A DNA stretch of 64,000 bases from Pseudomonas protegens (GCF_003732485.1 NZ_MOAK01000087.1:151912-215911); one strand, 5' to 3'; positions 1-10,241 are shown, counted from the stretch's first letter. Notes: generated by a model not told the origin, from the sequence alone. Numbers and translations are program-made.

Positions 1-1
1 A

Positions 2-490
2 GCCTCGACCTTCGCCGACAAGATTGCGGTGATGTACGGCGGTCAGATCGTCCAGTTCGGCACGCCGCGGGAGTTGTTCGAGCGGCCGAGCCACACCTTT
101 GTCGGCTATTTCATCGGCAGCCCGGGAATGAACCTGATCGAGGTGCGCGCCGAGGCCGGGGGCGTGGGCTTTGCCGGCACGCACCTGCCCTTGTCCGAGG
201 TGCTGCAGCGGCGCATCGCCGAAACCGATTACAGCAGCCTGAAAATCGGCATTCGCCCCGAGTTCGTCCACGTTTGGGACGAACCCTACGAGGACGGGCT
301 GCAGGCCGAGGTGGTGCACGTCGAAGACCTGGGCACCTACAAGATCATGACCTTGAAGCTCGATGGCGCCCTGCTCAAAGTGCGCCTGACGGAAGACAAG
401 CCCGTGCCCCAGGGCCAGGCCTGTATCAGCTTTCCTTCCCAGTGGCTGATGGTCTATGCCGATGACTACCTGCTGGAGGTGCAGCCATGA
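2..490 (+). CDS. ABC transporter ATP-binding protein, C-terminal part (5' end outside window)
   Basis: Only the last 162 residues are present; the gene is cut by the window edge, so the Walker A and signature motifs are not visible. What remains matches the end of a MalK/UgpC-like ATPase: the stretch after the switch histidine (FADKIAVMYGGQIVQFGTP), then a TOBE/OB-fold tail containing KIGIRPEFVHV, which in this family modulates coupling. Its stop overlaps the start of the first permease (ATGA), showing an operon. The subunit would sit on the cytoplasmic face and power import. The permeases, DUF2160 protein and binding protein downstream resemble the rhizobial GlpSTPQV glycerol importer, which has two ATPases; glycerol as substrate is an inference. 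Confidence 0.9.
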   Translation, partial: ASTFADKIAVMYGGQIVQFGTPRELFERPSHTFVGYFIGSPGMNLIEVRAEAGGVGFAGTHLPLSEVLQRRIAETDYSSLKIGIRPEFVHVWDEPYEDGLQAEVVHVEDLGTYKIMTLKLDGALLKVRLTEDKPVPQGQACISFPSQWLMVYADDYLLEVQP

Positions 491-1353
491 ACAAGGTGCA
501 GAACAACAAGGCCTGGTGGCTGGTATTGCCGGTATTCCTGCTGGTGGCCTTCAGTGCGGTCATCCCGATGATGACCGTGGTCAACTATTCGGTACAGGAC
601 ATCTTCGATCAGTCGAGCCGCTATTTCGTCGGTGCCGACTGGTATCGCCAGGTGCTGCTGGACCCGCGCCTGCATGACTCGCTGCTGCGCCAGTTCATCT
701 ATTCCGCCTGCGTGCTGCTGATCGAGATTCCGCTGGGCATCGCCATTGCCCTGACCATGCCCGGCAAGGGCCGCTGGTCGTCCCTGGTGCTGATCATTCT
801 GGCGATTCCGCTGCTGATTCCCTGGAACGTGGTAGGCACTATCTGGCAGATCTTCGGCCGGGCCGACATCGGGTTGCTGGGCTCGACCCTGAATGCCATG
901 GGCATCAGCTACAACTATGCAGCCAATACCATGGACGCCTGGGTCACGGTACTGGTGATGGACGTCTGGCACTGGACCTCGCTGGTGGCACTGCTGTGCT
1001 ACTCGGGGTTGCGGGCCATTCCGGATGTGTACTACCAGGCCGCACGCATCGACCGGGCGTCGAGCTGGGCGGTGTTTCGGCATATCCAACTGCCAAAGAT
1101 GAAGAGCGTGCTGCTGATCGCGGTGATGCTGCGCTTCATGGACAGTTTCATGATCTACACCGAGCCTTTTGTGCTGACCGGCGGCGGGCCGGGCAATGCC
1201 ACCACCTTCCTCAGCCAGACCCTGACCCAGATGGCGGTCGGGCAATTCGACCTGGGCCCGGCGGCGGCGTTTTCCCTGGTGTACTTCCTGATCATCCTGT
1301 TGGTGTCCTGGCTGTTCTACACCGCCATGACTCACTCCGACGCCAGCCGCTGA
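487..1353 (+). CDS. Carbohydrate/glycerol-type ABC transporter permease (first subunit)
   Basis: A 288-residue inner-membrane protein of the MalF/UgpA family with about six hydrophobic segments, starting around residues 10-32. The cytoplasmic EAA loop that contacts the ATPase is seen near residues 181-202 (YYQAARIDRASSWAVF then RHIQLP). The start overlaps the ATPase stop by four bases (ATGA), so translation is probably coupled. It should form the translocation channel with the next permease. Similar to GlpP of rhizobial glycerol importers by gene context; the substrate is not proven by sequence. Confidence 0.92.
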   Translation: MNKVQNNKAWWLVLPVFLLVAFSAVIPMMTVVNYSVQDIFDQSSRYFVGADWYRQVLLDPRLHDSLLRQFIYSACVLLIEIPLGIAIALTMPGKGRWSSLVLIILAIPLLIPWNVVGTIWQIFGRADIGLLGSTLNAMGISYNYAANTMDAWVTVLVMDVWHWTSLVALLCYSGLRAIPDVYYQAARIDRASSWAVFRHIQLPKMKSVLLIAVMLRFMDSFMIYTEPFVLTGGGPGNATTFLSQTLTQMAVGQFDLGPAAAFSLVYFLIILLVSWLFYTAMTHSDASR

Positions 1354-1360
1354 GGTCGCC

Positions 1361-2161
1361 ATGAGCAAGAGAAAGCTGATTGCGCTGCTGATCTACATCC
1401 TGTTCCTGCTGGTGCCGATCTACTGGTTGCTGAACATGTCGTTCAAGAGCAATACCGAGATCCTCGGCGGCCTGACCTTGTGGCCCCAGGACTTCACCTG
1501 GCACAACTACAAGGTGATCTTCACCGACCCCAGTTGGTACACGGGCTACCTCAACTCGCTGTACTACGTGAGCCTGAACACGGTGATCTCCTTGAGCGTG
1601 GCGCTGCCGGCGGCGTATGCGTTCTCGCGCTACCGCTTTCTCGGCGACAAGCACCTGTTCTTCTGGCTACTGACCAATCGCATGGCGCCGCCCGCGGTGT
1701 TCCTGCTGCCGTTCTTCCAGCTGTATTCCTCCATCGGCCTGTTCGATACCCACATCGCCGTGGCCCTGGCCCACTGCCTGTTCAACGTGCCGCTGGCGGT
1801 ATGGATCCTTGAAGGCTTCATGTCCGGGGTGCCCAAGGAAATCGACGAGACGGCCTATATCGACGGCTACAGTTTTCCCAAGTTTTTCGTGAAGATCTTC
1901 GTCCCGCTGATTGGTTCGGGCATCGGTGTCACGGCGTTTTTCTGCTTCATGTTTTCCTGGGTCGAACTGCTGCTGGCGCGGACCCTGACGTCGGTCAACG
2001 CCAAGCCCATTGCTGCGGTGATGACGCGCACCGTGTCCGCCTCGGGGATCGACTGGGGCGTGTTGGCGGCGGCGGGGGTGCTGACCATTTTGCCGGGCAT
2101 GCTGGTGATCTGGTTTGTCCGTAACCATGTGGCCAAGGGCTTTGCCCTGGGCCGGGTCTGA
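1361..2161 (+). CDS. Carbohydrate/glycerol-type ABC transporter permease (second subunit)
   Basis: A 266-residue inner-membrane permease of the MalG/UgpE family. It opens with a strongly hydrophobic segment (LIALLIYILFLLVPIYWLL) and has about six membrane spans. The EAA loop lies near residues 160-182 (EIDETAYIDGYSFPKFF). It begins 7 bp after the first permease, with GAGG just upstream of the ATG. It would pair with the first permease in the importer. Corresponds by position to GlpQ of rhizobial glycerol operons (inference). Confidence 0.92.
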   Translation: MSKRKLIALLIYILFLLVPIYWLLNMSFKSNTEILGGLTLWPQDFTWHNYKVIFTDPSWYTGYLNSLYYVSLNTVISLSVALPAAYAFSRYRFLGDKHLFFWLLTNRMAPPAVFLLPFFQLYSSIGLFDTHIAVALAHCLFNVPLAVWILEGFMSGVPKEIDETAYIDGYSFPKFFVKIFVPLIGSGIGVTAFFCFMFSWVELLLARTLTSVNAKPIAAVMTRTVSASGIDWGVLAAAGVLTILPGMLVIWFVRNHVAKGFALGRV

Positions 2162-2168
2162 GGAAACG

Positions 2169-2444
2169 ATGATGGAATGGATGGCCTGGACCACCCCCAC
2201 GGCAGCCTTCTTTGGTGCCATCGTCCTGTTGCTGGTAGGCATGACCAGTTGGGAACTGCGTTCGCCGAGCATTCCTCGGCGCGGCTTTCTGCCGATTGTC
2301 ACCACCCGTGGCGATCGGCTGTTTATCGGTCTTCTCGGCAGTGCCTACCTGCACCTGATGGTGATAGGCGTGACCGACTGGAGCATTTGGGTGGCGTCCG
2401 CGCTGTCCCTGGTGTGGCTGTTGGTGGTGATGCGTTGGGGTTAG
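2169..2444 (+). CDS. DUF2160 small membrane protein
   Basis: A 91-residue protein with three predicted membrane segments (about residues 11-27, 50-66 and 69-87) joined by a short basic loop (SPSIPRRGF). I chose the ATG at 2169 over an upstream GTG because a GAGGAAA ribosome site precedes it and it lies only 7 bp after the permease stop; a second ATG follows at 2172. It matches the DUF2160 family, which I recall as recurring between permease and binding-protein genes in glycerol-type ABC operons. No function is established. It may be an accessory subunit of the importer (inference). Confidence 0.85.
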   Translation: MMEWMAWTTPTAAFFGAIVLLLVGMTSWELRSPSIPRRGFLPIVTTRGDRLFIGLLGSAYLHLMVIGVTDWSIWVASALSLVWLLVVMRWG

Positions 2445-2496
2445 CCGGGCACCCTTGCTTGGCGATCCTGCTCCGAAATCTAACCGGGAGGTCTCT

Positions 2497-4239
2497 ATGT
2501 TCGACAAAAACAATAAGCTGCGACATAGCGTTTCATTGGCGGCCATGCTGGCGCTCAGCGGGTTGAGTGCTGCGGCCTGGGCCGATGCCTATGAGGACGC
2601 GGCGAAGAAGTGGATTGGCAGCGAGTTCAAGCCGTCCACCCTCACTGAAGCCCAGCAGCTGGAAGAGCTGAAGTGGTTTATCAAGGCCTCCGAGCCGTTC
2701 CGCGGGATGAAGATCAACGTGGTTTCGGAAACCCTGACCACCCACGAATACGAGTCCAAGGTGTTGGCCAAGGCCTTCAGCGAAATTACCGGGATCAAGC
2801 TGACCCACGATTTGCTGCAGGAAGGCGACGTGGTGGAGAAGCTGCAAACCCAGATGCAGTCCGACAAGAACATCTACGACGGCTGGGTCAACGATTCGGA
2901 CCTGATCGGTACGCACTTTCGCTATGGCAAGACAGAATCCATCACCGACCTGATGGCCAATGAGGGCAAGGCCTACACCTCGCCGACCCTGGACCTCAAG
3001 GACTTCATCGGCATCTCCTTCACCACTGCGCCGGACGGCAAGATCTATCAGCTTCCCGACCAGCAGTTCGCCAACCTCTACTGGTTCCGCGCCGACTGGT
3101 TCGAGCGGGCCGACCTGAAGGCCAAGTTCAAGGAAAAGTACGGCTACGAGTTGGGCGTGCCGGTGAACTGGTCGGCCTATGAAGACATCGCCAAATTCTT
3201 CACTGAAGACGTCAAGGAAATCGACGGAAAGCGGGTCTATGGGCACATGGACTACGGCAAGAAAGACCCGTCCCTGGGTTGGCGCTTTACCGATGCCTGG
3301 TTCTCCATGGCCGGTGGCGGCGACAAGGGGCTGCCCAACGGCTTGCCGGTGGACGAGTGGGGAATTCGCGTGGAGGACTGCCACCCGGTGGGCTCCAGCG
3401 TCACCCGGGGCGGCGACACCAACGGCCCGGCGGCGGTCTTCGCCACCCAGAAATACGTCGACTGGATGAAAGCTTATGCCCCCCCGGAAGCGGCGGGCAT
3501 GACCTTCTCCGAATCCGGGCCGGTACCGTCCCAGGGCAATATCGCTCAGCAGATCTTCTGGTACACCGCTTTCACCGCCGACATGACCAAGCCGGGCCTG
3601 GCGGTGATGAACGCCGATGGCACGCCAAAATGGCGGATGGCACCGTCACCACGTGGGCCGTACTGGGAAGAGGGCATGAAACTGGGGTATCAGGACGTGG
3701 GTTCCTGGACCTTCATGAAGTCCACGCCGGAGAAACAGAAACTGGCGGCCTGGCTGTATGCCCAGTTCGTCACCTCGAAAACCGTTTCGCTGAAGAAAAC
3801 CATCGTCGGCCTGACACCGATTCGCGAGTCGGACATCAACTCCCAGGCCATGACCGACCTGGCGCCGAAGCTCGGTGGCCTGGTGGAGTTCTACCGCAGC
3901 CCGGCCCGGGTGCAATGGACCCCGACCGGGACCAACGTGCCGGACTATCCACGCCTGGCTCAGCTGTGGTGGAGCCATATCTCGGAAGCCGCCAGCGGCG
4001 AGAAGACTCCGCAACAAGCCCTCGACGGCCTGGCCAAGGATCAGGACGCGATCATGACGCGGCTTGAACGCTCCAAGGCCCAGGCAGTGTGTGCGCCGAA
4101 GATGAACCCGGAACGGGACGCCCAATACTGGTTCGACCAACCGGGTGCGCCGAAACCGAAACTGGCCAACGAAAAGCCCAAGGGGGAGACCGTCAGCTAC
4201 AACGAACTGCTCAAGTCGTGGGAGGCCGCGCGTAAATAG
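2497..4239 (+). CDS. ABC transporter extracellular solute-binding protein (glycerol/sugar type)
   Basis: A 580-residue periplasmic binding protein of the type-1 (MalE/UgpB-like) fold, longer than the usual 400-450 residues but in the range of the GlpV-type glycerol binders. A Sec signal peptide is clear: basic N-terminus, hydrophobic core, and a likely cleavage after Ala29 (AAAWA, then DAYED). The ATG at 2497 is preceded by GGGAGG. The 52-bp gap after the DUF2160 gene holds no terminator, so it is probably co-transcribed. An A-rich stretch just inside the coding region fits the Hfq/Crc binding consensus. A strong terminator follows. Glycerol is the likely ligand by context only. Confidence 0.9.
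   Translation: MFDKNNKLRHSVSLAAMLALSGLSAAAWADAYEDAAKKWIGSEFKPSTLTEAQQLEELKWFIKASEPFRGMKINVVSETLTTHEYESKVLAKAFSEITGIKLTHDLLQEGDVVEKLQTQMQSDKNIYDGWVNDSDLIGTHFRYGKTESITDLMANEGKAYTSPTLDLKDFIGISFTTAPDGKIYQLPDQQFANLYWFRADWFERADLKAKFKEKYGYELGVPVNWSAYEDIAKFFTEDVKEIDGKRVYGHMDYGKKDPSLGWRFTDAWFSMAGGGDKGLPNGLPVDEWGIRVEDCHPVGSSVTRGGDTNGPAAVFATQKYVDWMKAYAPPEAAGMTFSESGPVPSQGNIAQQIFWYTAFTADMTKPGLAVMNADGTPKWRMAPSPRGPYWEEGMKLGYQDVGSWTFMKSTPEKQKLAAWLYAQFVTSKTVSLKKTIVGLTPIRESDINSQAMTDLAPKLGGLVEFYRSPARVQWTPTGTNVPDYPRLAQLWWSHISEAASGEKTPQQALDGLAKDQDAIMTRLERSKAQAVCAPKMNPERDAQYWFDQPGAPKPKLANEKPKGETVSYNELLKSWEAARK
2506..2516 (+). promoter_or_regulatory. Candidate Hfq/Crc (catabolite repression) binding motif at the binding-protein start
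   Basis: Codons 4-7 of the solute-binding protein read AAAAACAATAA, which contains two overlapping matches to AANAANAA, the Crc/Hfq A-rich target. A site within the first codons could block ribosome loading when preferred carbon sources are present. This is a sequence match only. Confidence 0.5.
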
Positions 4240-4262
4240 TTGACCTTTGTAGTCATCTGCAA

Positions 4263-4288
4263 CGGTACCCTCGGGTGCCGTTTTTTTT
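4263..4288 (+). terminator. Terminator of the ABC importer operon
   Basis: A GC-rich hairpin (CGGTACCC...GGGTGCCG) followed by eight T's, 24 bp after the stop of the binding-protein gene; a canonical rho-independent terminator. Confidence 0.9.
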
Positions 4289-4311
4289 GCCAGGGGCGAA
4301 ATAGCCGGGTT

Positions 4312-4476
4312 TCAGGCCAGCGCCGCCAGATGCTCGACCGTATCGGGAAAACGCTCCACCGGGAGAATCAGGATTGTGGCCCGGGCATTGGGCGTGGCCC
4401 ATCCCTTTAAACGCTGAAGGGCGTTTCGGTAAATGCCAGGGAAGCAGGGGAGAGTGGTAGGAACCCTGAAATGCAA
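4312..4476 (-). other. Unexplained open frame, possible gene remnant or small ORF
   Basis: Between the two convergent operons the minus strand reads about 54 codons without a stop, ending in FPDTVEHLAALA and containing RNALQRLKGWATPNAR. It has no ATG; a TTG at 4476 is the only reasonable start and lies inside the nuo terminator. The composition looks protein-like (balanced, amphipathic), so it may be the tail of a decayed gene. I do not recognise a family. The rest of this 286-bp gap holds only the two terminators. Confidence 0.25.
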
Positions 4477-4498
4477 AACGGCACCCGAAGGTGCCGTT
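4475..4498 (-). terminator. Terminator of the nuo operon
   Basis: Perfect nine-pair stem AACGGCACC-CGAA-GGTGCCGTT; read on the minus strand it is followed by TTTTGCATTT. It lies 27 bp beyond the nuoN stop. Confidence 0.85.
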
Positions 4499-4525
4499 CT
4501 GTTTGTTGCGTTGAAACCTAAGCGA

Positions 4526-5989
4526 TCAACCCGCCAGGCCGGAGTGCTGGACCAGGGTCAGCAGCGGCTGTGGGTATACGCCGAGGAAGAACGCCAGGAC
4601 CGCGATGGCCAGCAGCATGACGCCACCGGCTTTCTGTTCCCAGTGCAGTTGGGCATCGACGCGACGCAGGTTCGGCTCGATCAGGTACAGGGTGACCATC
4701 ACTCGCAGGTAGTAGAAGACGCCGATGGCGCTGCCCATTACCAGGGAACCGACCAGCCACCATTGGTGCGCTTCGACACCGGTAGCGATGATGTAGAACT
4801 TGCCGATGAAGCCTGCGGTCAGCGGGATACCAGCCAGGGACAGCATCATCACGGTGAGGACGGCGGTCAGGTACGGACGGCGCCAGAACAGGCCGCGGTA
4901 CTCATACAGGGCGTCGGCATCACGGCCTTTGTACGGCGAAGACATCAGGGTGATCACACCGAAGGCGCCAAGGCTGGTGATCACGTAGGTGACCAGGTAC
5001 ACGCCGATGGCTTCCATGGCCAGGCCCTTGCTCGCCACCAGGGCGATCAGTAGGTAACCGAAGTGGGCGATGGACGAGTAACCCAGCAGACGCTTGAGGT
5101 TGCTCTGGGTCAGCGCCAACAGGTTGCCCACCAGGATCGAGGCGATGGCGATCACGGTCAGCACGTTGCTCAGGACACCGCTGCTGGCCACTGGCGAGAG
5201 CTGGAACAGACGCACCAGTACCGCGAACACCGCCACCTTGCTGGCGGTGGCCAGGAAGGCGGCGACCGGGGCCGGGGCGCCTTCGTAGACGTCCGGAGTC
5301 CACAGGTGGAACGGTACCAGCGACAGTTTGAAGGCCAGGCCGATCAGCATCATGCCCAGGCCCAGTTGCGCCAGCGGGCTTGGCAGCCCAGTGGCGGCCA
5401 GGGCCTGGCCGATACCGCTGAAGCTCAGGCTGCCGGCTTCTGCGTAGAGCAAGGCCATGCCGAACAACAGGAAGCCCGAACCGGCGGCCGACAGCACCAT
5501 GTACTTGATGCCGGCTTCCAGGGAGCGCTTGTTGAAGAAGGCATAGGCCACCAGGCCGTAGACCGGTACCGAGAGCAGCTCCAGGCCGATGAACAGGCCG
5601 GCCAGGTTCTGCGCGCTGACCAGTACCAGGCCACCGGCGGCGGCCAGCAGGATCAGCAGGTACAGCTCTTCACGGTTGCCCGGGTACCCGCTGCTACCGT
5701 CGCCCAGGTAGGCGTGGGCCAGGGTGACACAGGCCAGGGTGGCTACCAGGATCAGGGCCATGTACAGGCAGGCGAACTGGTCGATCTGCAACAGCGGGGT
5801 GACTGCCAGGGGTGCCACTTTCAGCACCGGGAAGATCGACAGCAATGCCAGGTTCAGACCGGCCACCGACAGCAGGAAGGTCTGGGCGTGGTTGCGCCGC
5901 CAGGCGATCGCCAGCATCACCACCACAAGGGTGGCGCTGGTGATCAGCAGCGGCGCCAGGGCTATAAAGTGTTGAATCGTAAAGTCCAT
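4526..5989 (-). CDS. nuoN: NADH-quinone oxidoreductase subunit N
   Basis: A 487-residue polytopic inner-membrane subunit of complex I, one of the three Mrp-antiporter-like proton-pumping subunits (L, M, N). About 14 membrane spans are expected. The conserved helix with lysine and proline seen in the family is present ([20 protein letters not shown], followed by LWTPDVYEG). I chose the ATG at 5989 (MDFTIQHF) rather than an upstream frame extension, because this gives the usual family length and lies 7 bp after nuoM. It is the last gene of the operon, followed by a terminator. Confidence 0.97.
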   Translation of the reverse strand: MDFTIQHFIALAPLLITSATLVVVMLAIAWRRNHAQTFLLSVAGLNLALLSIFPVLKVAPLAVTPLLQIDQFACLYMALILVATLACVTLAHAYLGDGSSGYPGNREELYLLILLAAAGGLVLVSAQNLAGLFIGLELLSVPVYGLVAYAFFNKRSLEAGIKYMVLSAAGSGFLLFGMALLYAEAGSLSFSGIGQALAATGLPSPLAQLGLGMMLIGLAFKLSLVPFHLWTPDVYEGAPAPVAAFLATASKVAVFAVLVRLFQLSPVASSGVLSNVLTVIAIASILVGNLLALTQSNLKRLLGYSSIAHFGYLLIALVASKGLAMEAIGVYLVTYVITSLGAFGVITLMSSPYKGRDADALYEYRGLFWRRPYLTAVLTVMMLSLAGIPLTAGFIGKFYIIATGVEAHQWWLVGSLVMGSAIGVFYYLRVMVTLYLIEPNLRRVDAQLHWEQKAGGVMLLAIAVLAFFLGVYPQPLLTLVQHSGLAG

Positions 5990-5996
5990 AGCGCTC

Positions 5997-7529
5997 TTAC
6001 CGGGCCGAAGCGAGTTGAGTGAAGGCGGTGCTGAGCCATTGCTGCACGCCATGCATGGTGGCGGCAGAGGTATCGAGGAACGGTTGCGGGTACACGCCGA
6101 TGTAGATCAGCAGTACCGCCAGTCCCAGCACCATGATCAGTTCGCGAGCATCCATTCCGTGCAGTACCGCGTCCGACTTGGACGGGCCGAAGTAGGCACG
6201 GTGGATCATGATCAGCGAGTAGACCGAGCCGAACACCAGGCCGGAAGTCGCGATCGCAGTGATCCATGGCGCGCTGACGAAGGTGCCGATCAGGATCAGG
6301 AACTCGCCGACGAAGTTGCCGGTGCCCGGCAGGCCCAGAGAAGCGGCTGCAAAGAACAGGCTGATGGCCGGCAGGTAGGCGATACGCGACCACAGGCCGC
6401 CCATTTCACGCATGTCGCGGGTATGGGTGCGTTCATACAACTGGCCGCTGAGGATAAACAGCGCGGCTGCCGAAACACCGTGGGCCAGCATTTGGATCAC
6501 CGCGCCCTGCAGAGCCTGCTGGCTGCCGGAGTAGATACCGATCAGCACAAAGCCCATGTGGGAAACGCTGGAGAAGGCGATCAGACGCTTGATGTCGGTC
6601 TGGGCGAAGGCCAGGAAGGCGCCGTAGAAGATCCCGATCAGACCCAGGGTCATGGCGATCGGTGCGAACTCTGCCGAGGCGTTGGGGAACAGTGGCAGGG
6701 CGAAACGCAGCAGGCCGTAGGCCGCGGTCTTCAACAGGATGCCCGCCAGGTCCACGGAACCGGCAGTCGGTGCCTGGGCGTGAGCGTCAGGCAGCCAGGA
6801 GTGGAACGGCACCACCGGCAGCTTCACCGCGAAGGCGATGAAGAAGCCGAGCATCAGGATGTACTCGGTGGCGGTGGACATCTTGGTTTTCAACAGCTGG
6901 GCGTAATCGAAGGTGATGACCCCGGTGTTGTTGAAGTTGACCAGCACCAGACCCAGGATCGCCACCAGCATGATCAGGCCGGAAGCCTGAGTGAAGATGA
7001 AGAACTTGGTTGCTGCGTAAATCCGGGTTTTCTTGCCGTCTGCCGAGCTGTGACCCCAGAGCGCGATGAGGAAGTACATCGGCACCAGCATCATTTCCCA
7101 GAAGAAGAAGAACATGAACAGGTCCAGCGCCAGGAACACGCCGACCACACCGCCCAGGATCCACATCAGGTTCAGGTGGAAGAAGCCCACGTGACGCTGA
7201 ATCTCTTTCCAGGAGCAGAGTACCGAGAGGATACCCAGCAGGCCGGTCAGCAGGATCATCAACAGCGACAGGCCGTCCAGCGCCAGGTGCACGTTGATGC
7301 CGAAGCGCTCGATCCAGACATGCTTGAACTCGATGGCCCAAGTTGGATCGGCGCCAGGCGCCGGAGCAAATGAATAGTTACCGTGGGCCCACAGCCAGAG
7401 GCCGAGAGCGAGTTCCAGGGTCATGGTCAACAGCGCAATCCAGCGGGGGAGGGTGGCGCCGAAGCGCTCCCCCAGCCAGCACAGCAGGCCGCCGATGAAG
7501 GGGATCAGGATTAGCCAAGGCAGAATCAT
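5997..7529 (-). CDS. nuoM: NADH-quinone oxidoreductase subunit M
   Basis: A 510-residue polytopic membrane subunit of complex I, an antiporter-like proton-pumping module between NuoL and NuoN. Diagnostic stretches include [16 protein letters not shown] with the conserved glutamate of helix 5, and [19 protein letters not shown]. The length equals the usual NuoM (about 505-510). It sits 39 bp after nuoL and 7 bp before nuoN on the same strand. Confidence 0.97.
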   Translation of the reverse strand: MILPWLILIPFIGGLLCWLGERFGATLPRWIALLTMTLELALGLWLWAHGNYSFAPAPGADPTWAIEFKHVWIERFGINVHLALDGLSLLMILLTGLLGILSVLCSWKEIQRHVGFFHLNLMWILGGVVGVFLALDLFMFFFFWEMMLVPMYFLIALWGHSSADGKKTRIYAATKFFIFTQASGLIMLVAILGLVLVNFNNTGVITFDYAQLLKTKMSTATEYILMLGFFIAFAVKLPVVPFHSWLPDAHAQAPTAGSVDLAGILLKTAAYGLLRFALPLFPNASAEFAPIAMTLGLIGIFYGAFLAFAQTDIKRLIAFSSVSHMGFVLIGIYSGSQQALQGAVIQMLAHGVSAAALFILSGQLYERTHTRDMREMGGLWSRIAYLPAISLFFAAASLGLPGTGNFVGEFLILIGTFVSAPWITAIATSGLVFGSVYSLIMIHRAYFGPSKSDAVLHGMDARELIMVLGLAVLLIYIGVYPQPFLDTSAATMHGVQQWLSTAFTQLASAR

Positions 7530-7568
7530 GACGGGCTCAATTCCTTTCGCAAGTTCGCAAGGTTCATA

Positions 7569-9422
7569 TCAGACCGCTACCAGCACAATGGCGCCGATGA
7601 CCAGCACGGCACCGGCTGCCATCGAGGCGGCGTACCAACGCAGTTGACCGGTCTCGGTACGGCTCAGGGAGTTGTGACCCCCTTTGGCCATACGCGGGAT
7701 CAAACCGATGGTCTGATCGAGCGGGTCCTTGCGCAGTACATGGCTGATGGCCAGGTATGGCTTGACGAACAGTTTGTCGTAGATCCAGTCGAAGCCCCAG
7801 GCGGCGAACCACCAGGCCGAGAGCAGACGCCCGATGCCGCTGTTGGCGATGGCGGTCACAACGCGACGCTTGCCAAGGAACAACAGGGCGGCCAGCAGGA
7901 TACCGGCCAGGGCGATGGCGCCCGAGGCGATTTCCAGGCTGTGCTTGGCTTCGCCACCGGCATGACCGGCGCTCAGCGGCAGTACACCATGCAGGGGCGG
8001 AGTGATCATCGCGCCGATCCCGGTGGACAGCACGATCAGCACCACCAGCGGCAGCCAGTGGGAGATACCGTGGCCGGCGTGGGCTTCGGTCTTGGCTTCA
8101 CCGTGGAAGGTGATGAAGATCAGGCGGAAGGTGTACAGCGAGGTCATGAACGCACCCACCAGGCCGGCGTACAGCAGGCCGTGGTTGCCGCTGGCGAAGG
8201 CTTCCCAGAGGATTTCGTCCTTGGAGTAGAAGCCTGCGGTCACCAGAGGCAGGGCCGCCAGGGCTGCACCACCGACGATGAAGCTGGCGTAGGCCAGAGG
8301 CAGTTTCTTCCACAGGCCGCCCATCTTGAAGATGTTCTGCTCGTGGTGGCAGGCAACGATCACCGCACCGGAAGCAAGGAACAGCAGGGCCTTGAAGAAG
8401 GCGTGGGTCATCAGGTGGAAGATCGCGCCGTCCCAGGCGCCAACGCCCAGGGCCAGGAACATGTAGCCGATCTGGCTCATGGTGGAGTAGGCGAGGATCC
8501 GCTTGATGTCGGTCTGCACCAGCGCGGCGAAACCGGCCAGTACCAGGGTCACGCCGCCGACCAGGCCTACCAGGTGCAGGACTTCCGGCGCCAGGGTGAA
8601 CAGGCCGTGGGTACGGGCGATCAGGTAGACACCGGCGGTCACCATGGTCGCGGCGTGGATCAGTGCCGAAACCGGGGTCGGGCCGGCCATCGCGTCCGCC
8701 AGCCAGGTCTGCAGCGGCAGTTGCGCGGATTTACCCACGGCGCCACCCAGCAGCATCAGGGTTGCCAGGGTGATCCAGAAGTCGCCGGCCTGGAATTTCT
8801 GCGGTGCCAGCACCAGCAGTTCCTGGACGTTCAGCGTGCCTACCTGTTGGAACAGGATGAACAGGCCGATGGCCATGAACACGTCGCCGATCCGGGTGAC
8901 GATAAAGGCCTTGAGTGCAGCGTTACCGTTGTTGCGGTTGCTGTAGTAGAAACCGATCAACAGGTAGCTGCACAGGCCCACGCCTTCCCAACCGAAGTAC
9001 AGGAACAACAGGTTATCGCCCAGCACCAGGAACAGCATGCTGGCGATAAACAGGTTGGTGTAGGCGAAGAAGCGCGAGTAGCCGGCTTCACCACGCATGT
9101 ACCAGGACGCGAACAGGTGGATCAGGAAGCCCACGCCCACTACTACACCCAGCATGGTCACGGACAGACCATCCAGGTACAGGGCGAAGTTCGGCGCGAA
9201 ACCGTCCACCGACATCCATTGCCACAGCACCTGGGTGTAGTGACCACCCTCGGGCGGCGCGACGTTGAATTGCCAGATCACGTAGGCGGTCACGATGGCC
9301 GACAGGCCAATGGAGCCGACGCCGATCAGGGCCGAGAGGTTTTCCGAGAGGCGTCCCCGGGAGAACGACAGCAACAGGAAACCGATCAGGGGGAATACGA
9401 AAGTCAGAAAGAGAAGGTTCAT
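7569..9422 (-). CDS. nuoL: NADH-quinone oxidoreductase subunit L
   Basis: A 617-residue polytopic subunit, the distal proton-pumping subunit of complex I. Typical antiporter signatures are seen: [37 protein letters not shown] and [17 protein letters not shown]. The C-terminal 100 residues would form the lateral amphipathic helix and last membrane span. Its ATG overlaps the nuoK stop by 4 bp, indicating coupled translation. Confidence 0.97.
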   Translation of the reverse strand: MNLLFLTFVFPLIGFLLLSFSRGRLSENLSALIGVGSIGLSAIVTAYVIWQFNVAPPEGGHYTQVLWQWMSVDGFAPNFALYLDGLSVTMLGVVVGVGFLIHLFASWYMRGEAGYSRFFAYTNLFIASMLFLVLGDNLLFLYFGWEGVGLCSYLLIGFYYSNRNNGNAALKAFIVTRIGDVFMAIGLFILFQQVGTLNVQELLVLAPQKFQAGDFWITLATLMLLGGAVGKSAQLPLQTWLADAMAGPTPVSALIHAATMVTAGVYLIARTHGLFTLAPEVLHLVGLVGGVTLVLAGFAALVQTDIKRILAYSTMSQIGYMFLALGVGAWDGAIFHLMTHAFFKALLFLASGAVIVACHHEQNIFKMGGLWKKLPLAYASFIVGGAALAALPLVTAGFYSKDEILWEAFASGNHGLLYAGLVGAFMTSLYTFRLIFITFHGEAKTEAHAGHGISHWLPLVVLIVLSTGIGAMITPPLHGVLPLSAGHAGGEAKHSLEIASGAIALAGILLAALLFLGKRRVVTAIANSGIGRLLSAWWFAAWGFDWIYDKLFVKPYLAISHVLRKDPLDQTIGLIPRMAKGGHNSLSRTETGQLRWYAASMAAGAVLVIGAIVLVAV

Positions 9423-9727
9423 CCGCGCATCTCGCTGGCTGCATCGATATCGAGAGTGTGGAAGCGGCGGTACAGCTGCAGCAGGATCGCCAGGCCAATA
9501 CTGGCCTCGGCGGCTGCCAGGCTGATCACCAGGATGAACATCACTTGTCCATCCGGTTGCGCCCAGCGGGCGCCCGCAACGATGAAGGCCAGTGCAGAGG
9601 CGTTCATCATCACTTCCAGGCTCATCAATACGAAGAGGATGTTACGGCGGACCATCAGGCCGACCAGACCGAGGCAGAACAGGATGCCGGCAACCGCCAG
9701 ACCGTGCTCGAGAGGGATAACAGGCAT
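9419..9727 (-). CDS. nuoK: NADH-quinone oxidoreductase subunit K
   Basis: A 102-residue subunit with three membrane spans, the usual NuoK size. Two buried glutamates important for proton transfer in the family are visible: one in [10 protein letters not shown] and one in [12 protein letters not shown] set the start at the ATG at 9727 (MPVIPLEHG); the longer open frame reads through the nuoJ region and is an artefact. It is 4 bp after nuoJ and overlaps nuoL by 4 bp. Confidence 0.97.
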   Translation of the reverse strand: MPVIPLEHGLAVAGILFCLGLVGLMVRRNILFVLMSLEVMMNASALAFIVAGARWAQPDGQVMFILVISLAAAEASIGLAILLQLYRRFHTLDIDAASEMRG

Positions 9728-9731
9728 GGTA

Positions 9732-10232
9732 TTACTCCTTCGCCTCGTTGCGGCCCAAGTGGAACGCCGTGACGGCTGCGGCGAGCAGCAGCATCGAGGC
9801 GAGTTCGACCACCAGCAGGTAAGGACCGAACAGGCTGATGCCCACGGCCTTGGCGCTGACGGTGGTTTGACCGATACCGGCACCGCTCTGGTGGCTGAAC
9901 AATACGTACAGCAGTTCAGCCAGCAGCAGCGCGGCGAGAATCACCGGGCCGATCCAGATGCCGGGCGTGAGCCAGATGCGTTCTTGCTGAGCCGCGGCCG
10001 GGCCGAGGTTGAGCATCATCACCACGAACACGAACAGCACCATGATGGCGCCGGCGTAGGCGATCACTTCCAGGGCACCGGCGAACGGTGCGCCGAGGCT
10101 GAAGAAGGTCATGGCCACGGCGATCAACGAAATGATCAGGTAGAGCAGGGCGTGCACAGGGTTGGTGTTGGTGACCACGCGCAGCGTGGAAACAACGGCA
10201 ACACCTGATGCGAAATAGAAAGCGAATTCCAT
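9732..10232 (-). CDS. nuoJ: NADH-quinone oxidoreductase subunit J
   Basis: A 166-residue subunit with five membrane spans. The conserved segment with the pi-bulge helix is visible ([20 protein letters not shown]). The protein belongs to the membrane arm next to the quinone chamber. The C-terminus ends in a charged tail (HLGRNEAKE). Nine bases separate it from nuoI. Confidence 0.97.
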   Translation of the reverse strand: MEFAFYFASGVAVVSTLRVVTNTNPVHALLYLIISLIAVAMTFFSLGAPFAGALEVIAYAGAIMVLFVFVVMMLNLGPAAAQQERIWLTPGIWIGPVILAALLLAELLYVLFSHQSGAGIGQTTVSAKAVGISLFGPYLLVVELASMLLLAAAVTAFHLGRNEAKE

Positions 10233-10241
10233 CGTTCTTCC

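Noticed and set aside
7644-10208. Very long open frame antisense to nuoL-nuoJ
   Set aside because: It is a mirror of the high-GC coding frames of nuoL, nuoK and nuoJ; the translation is rich in Gln, Gly and His without any family motif.
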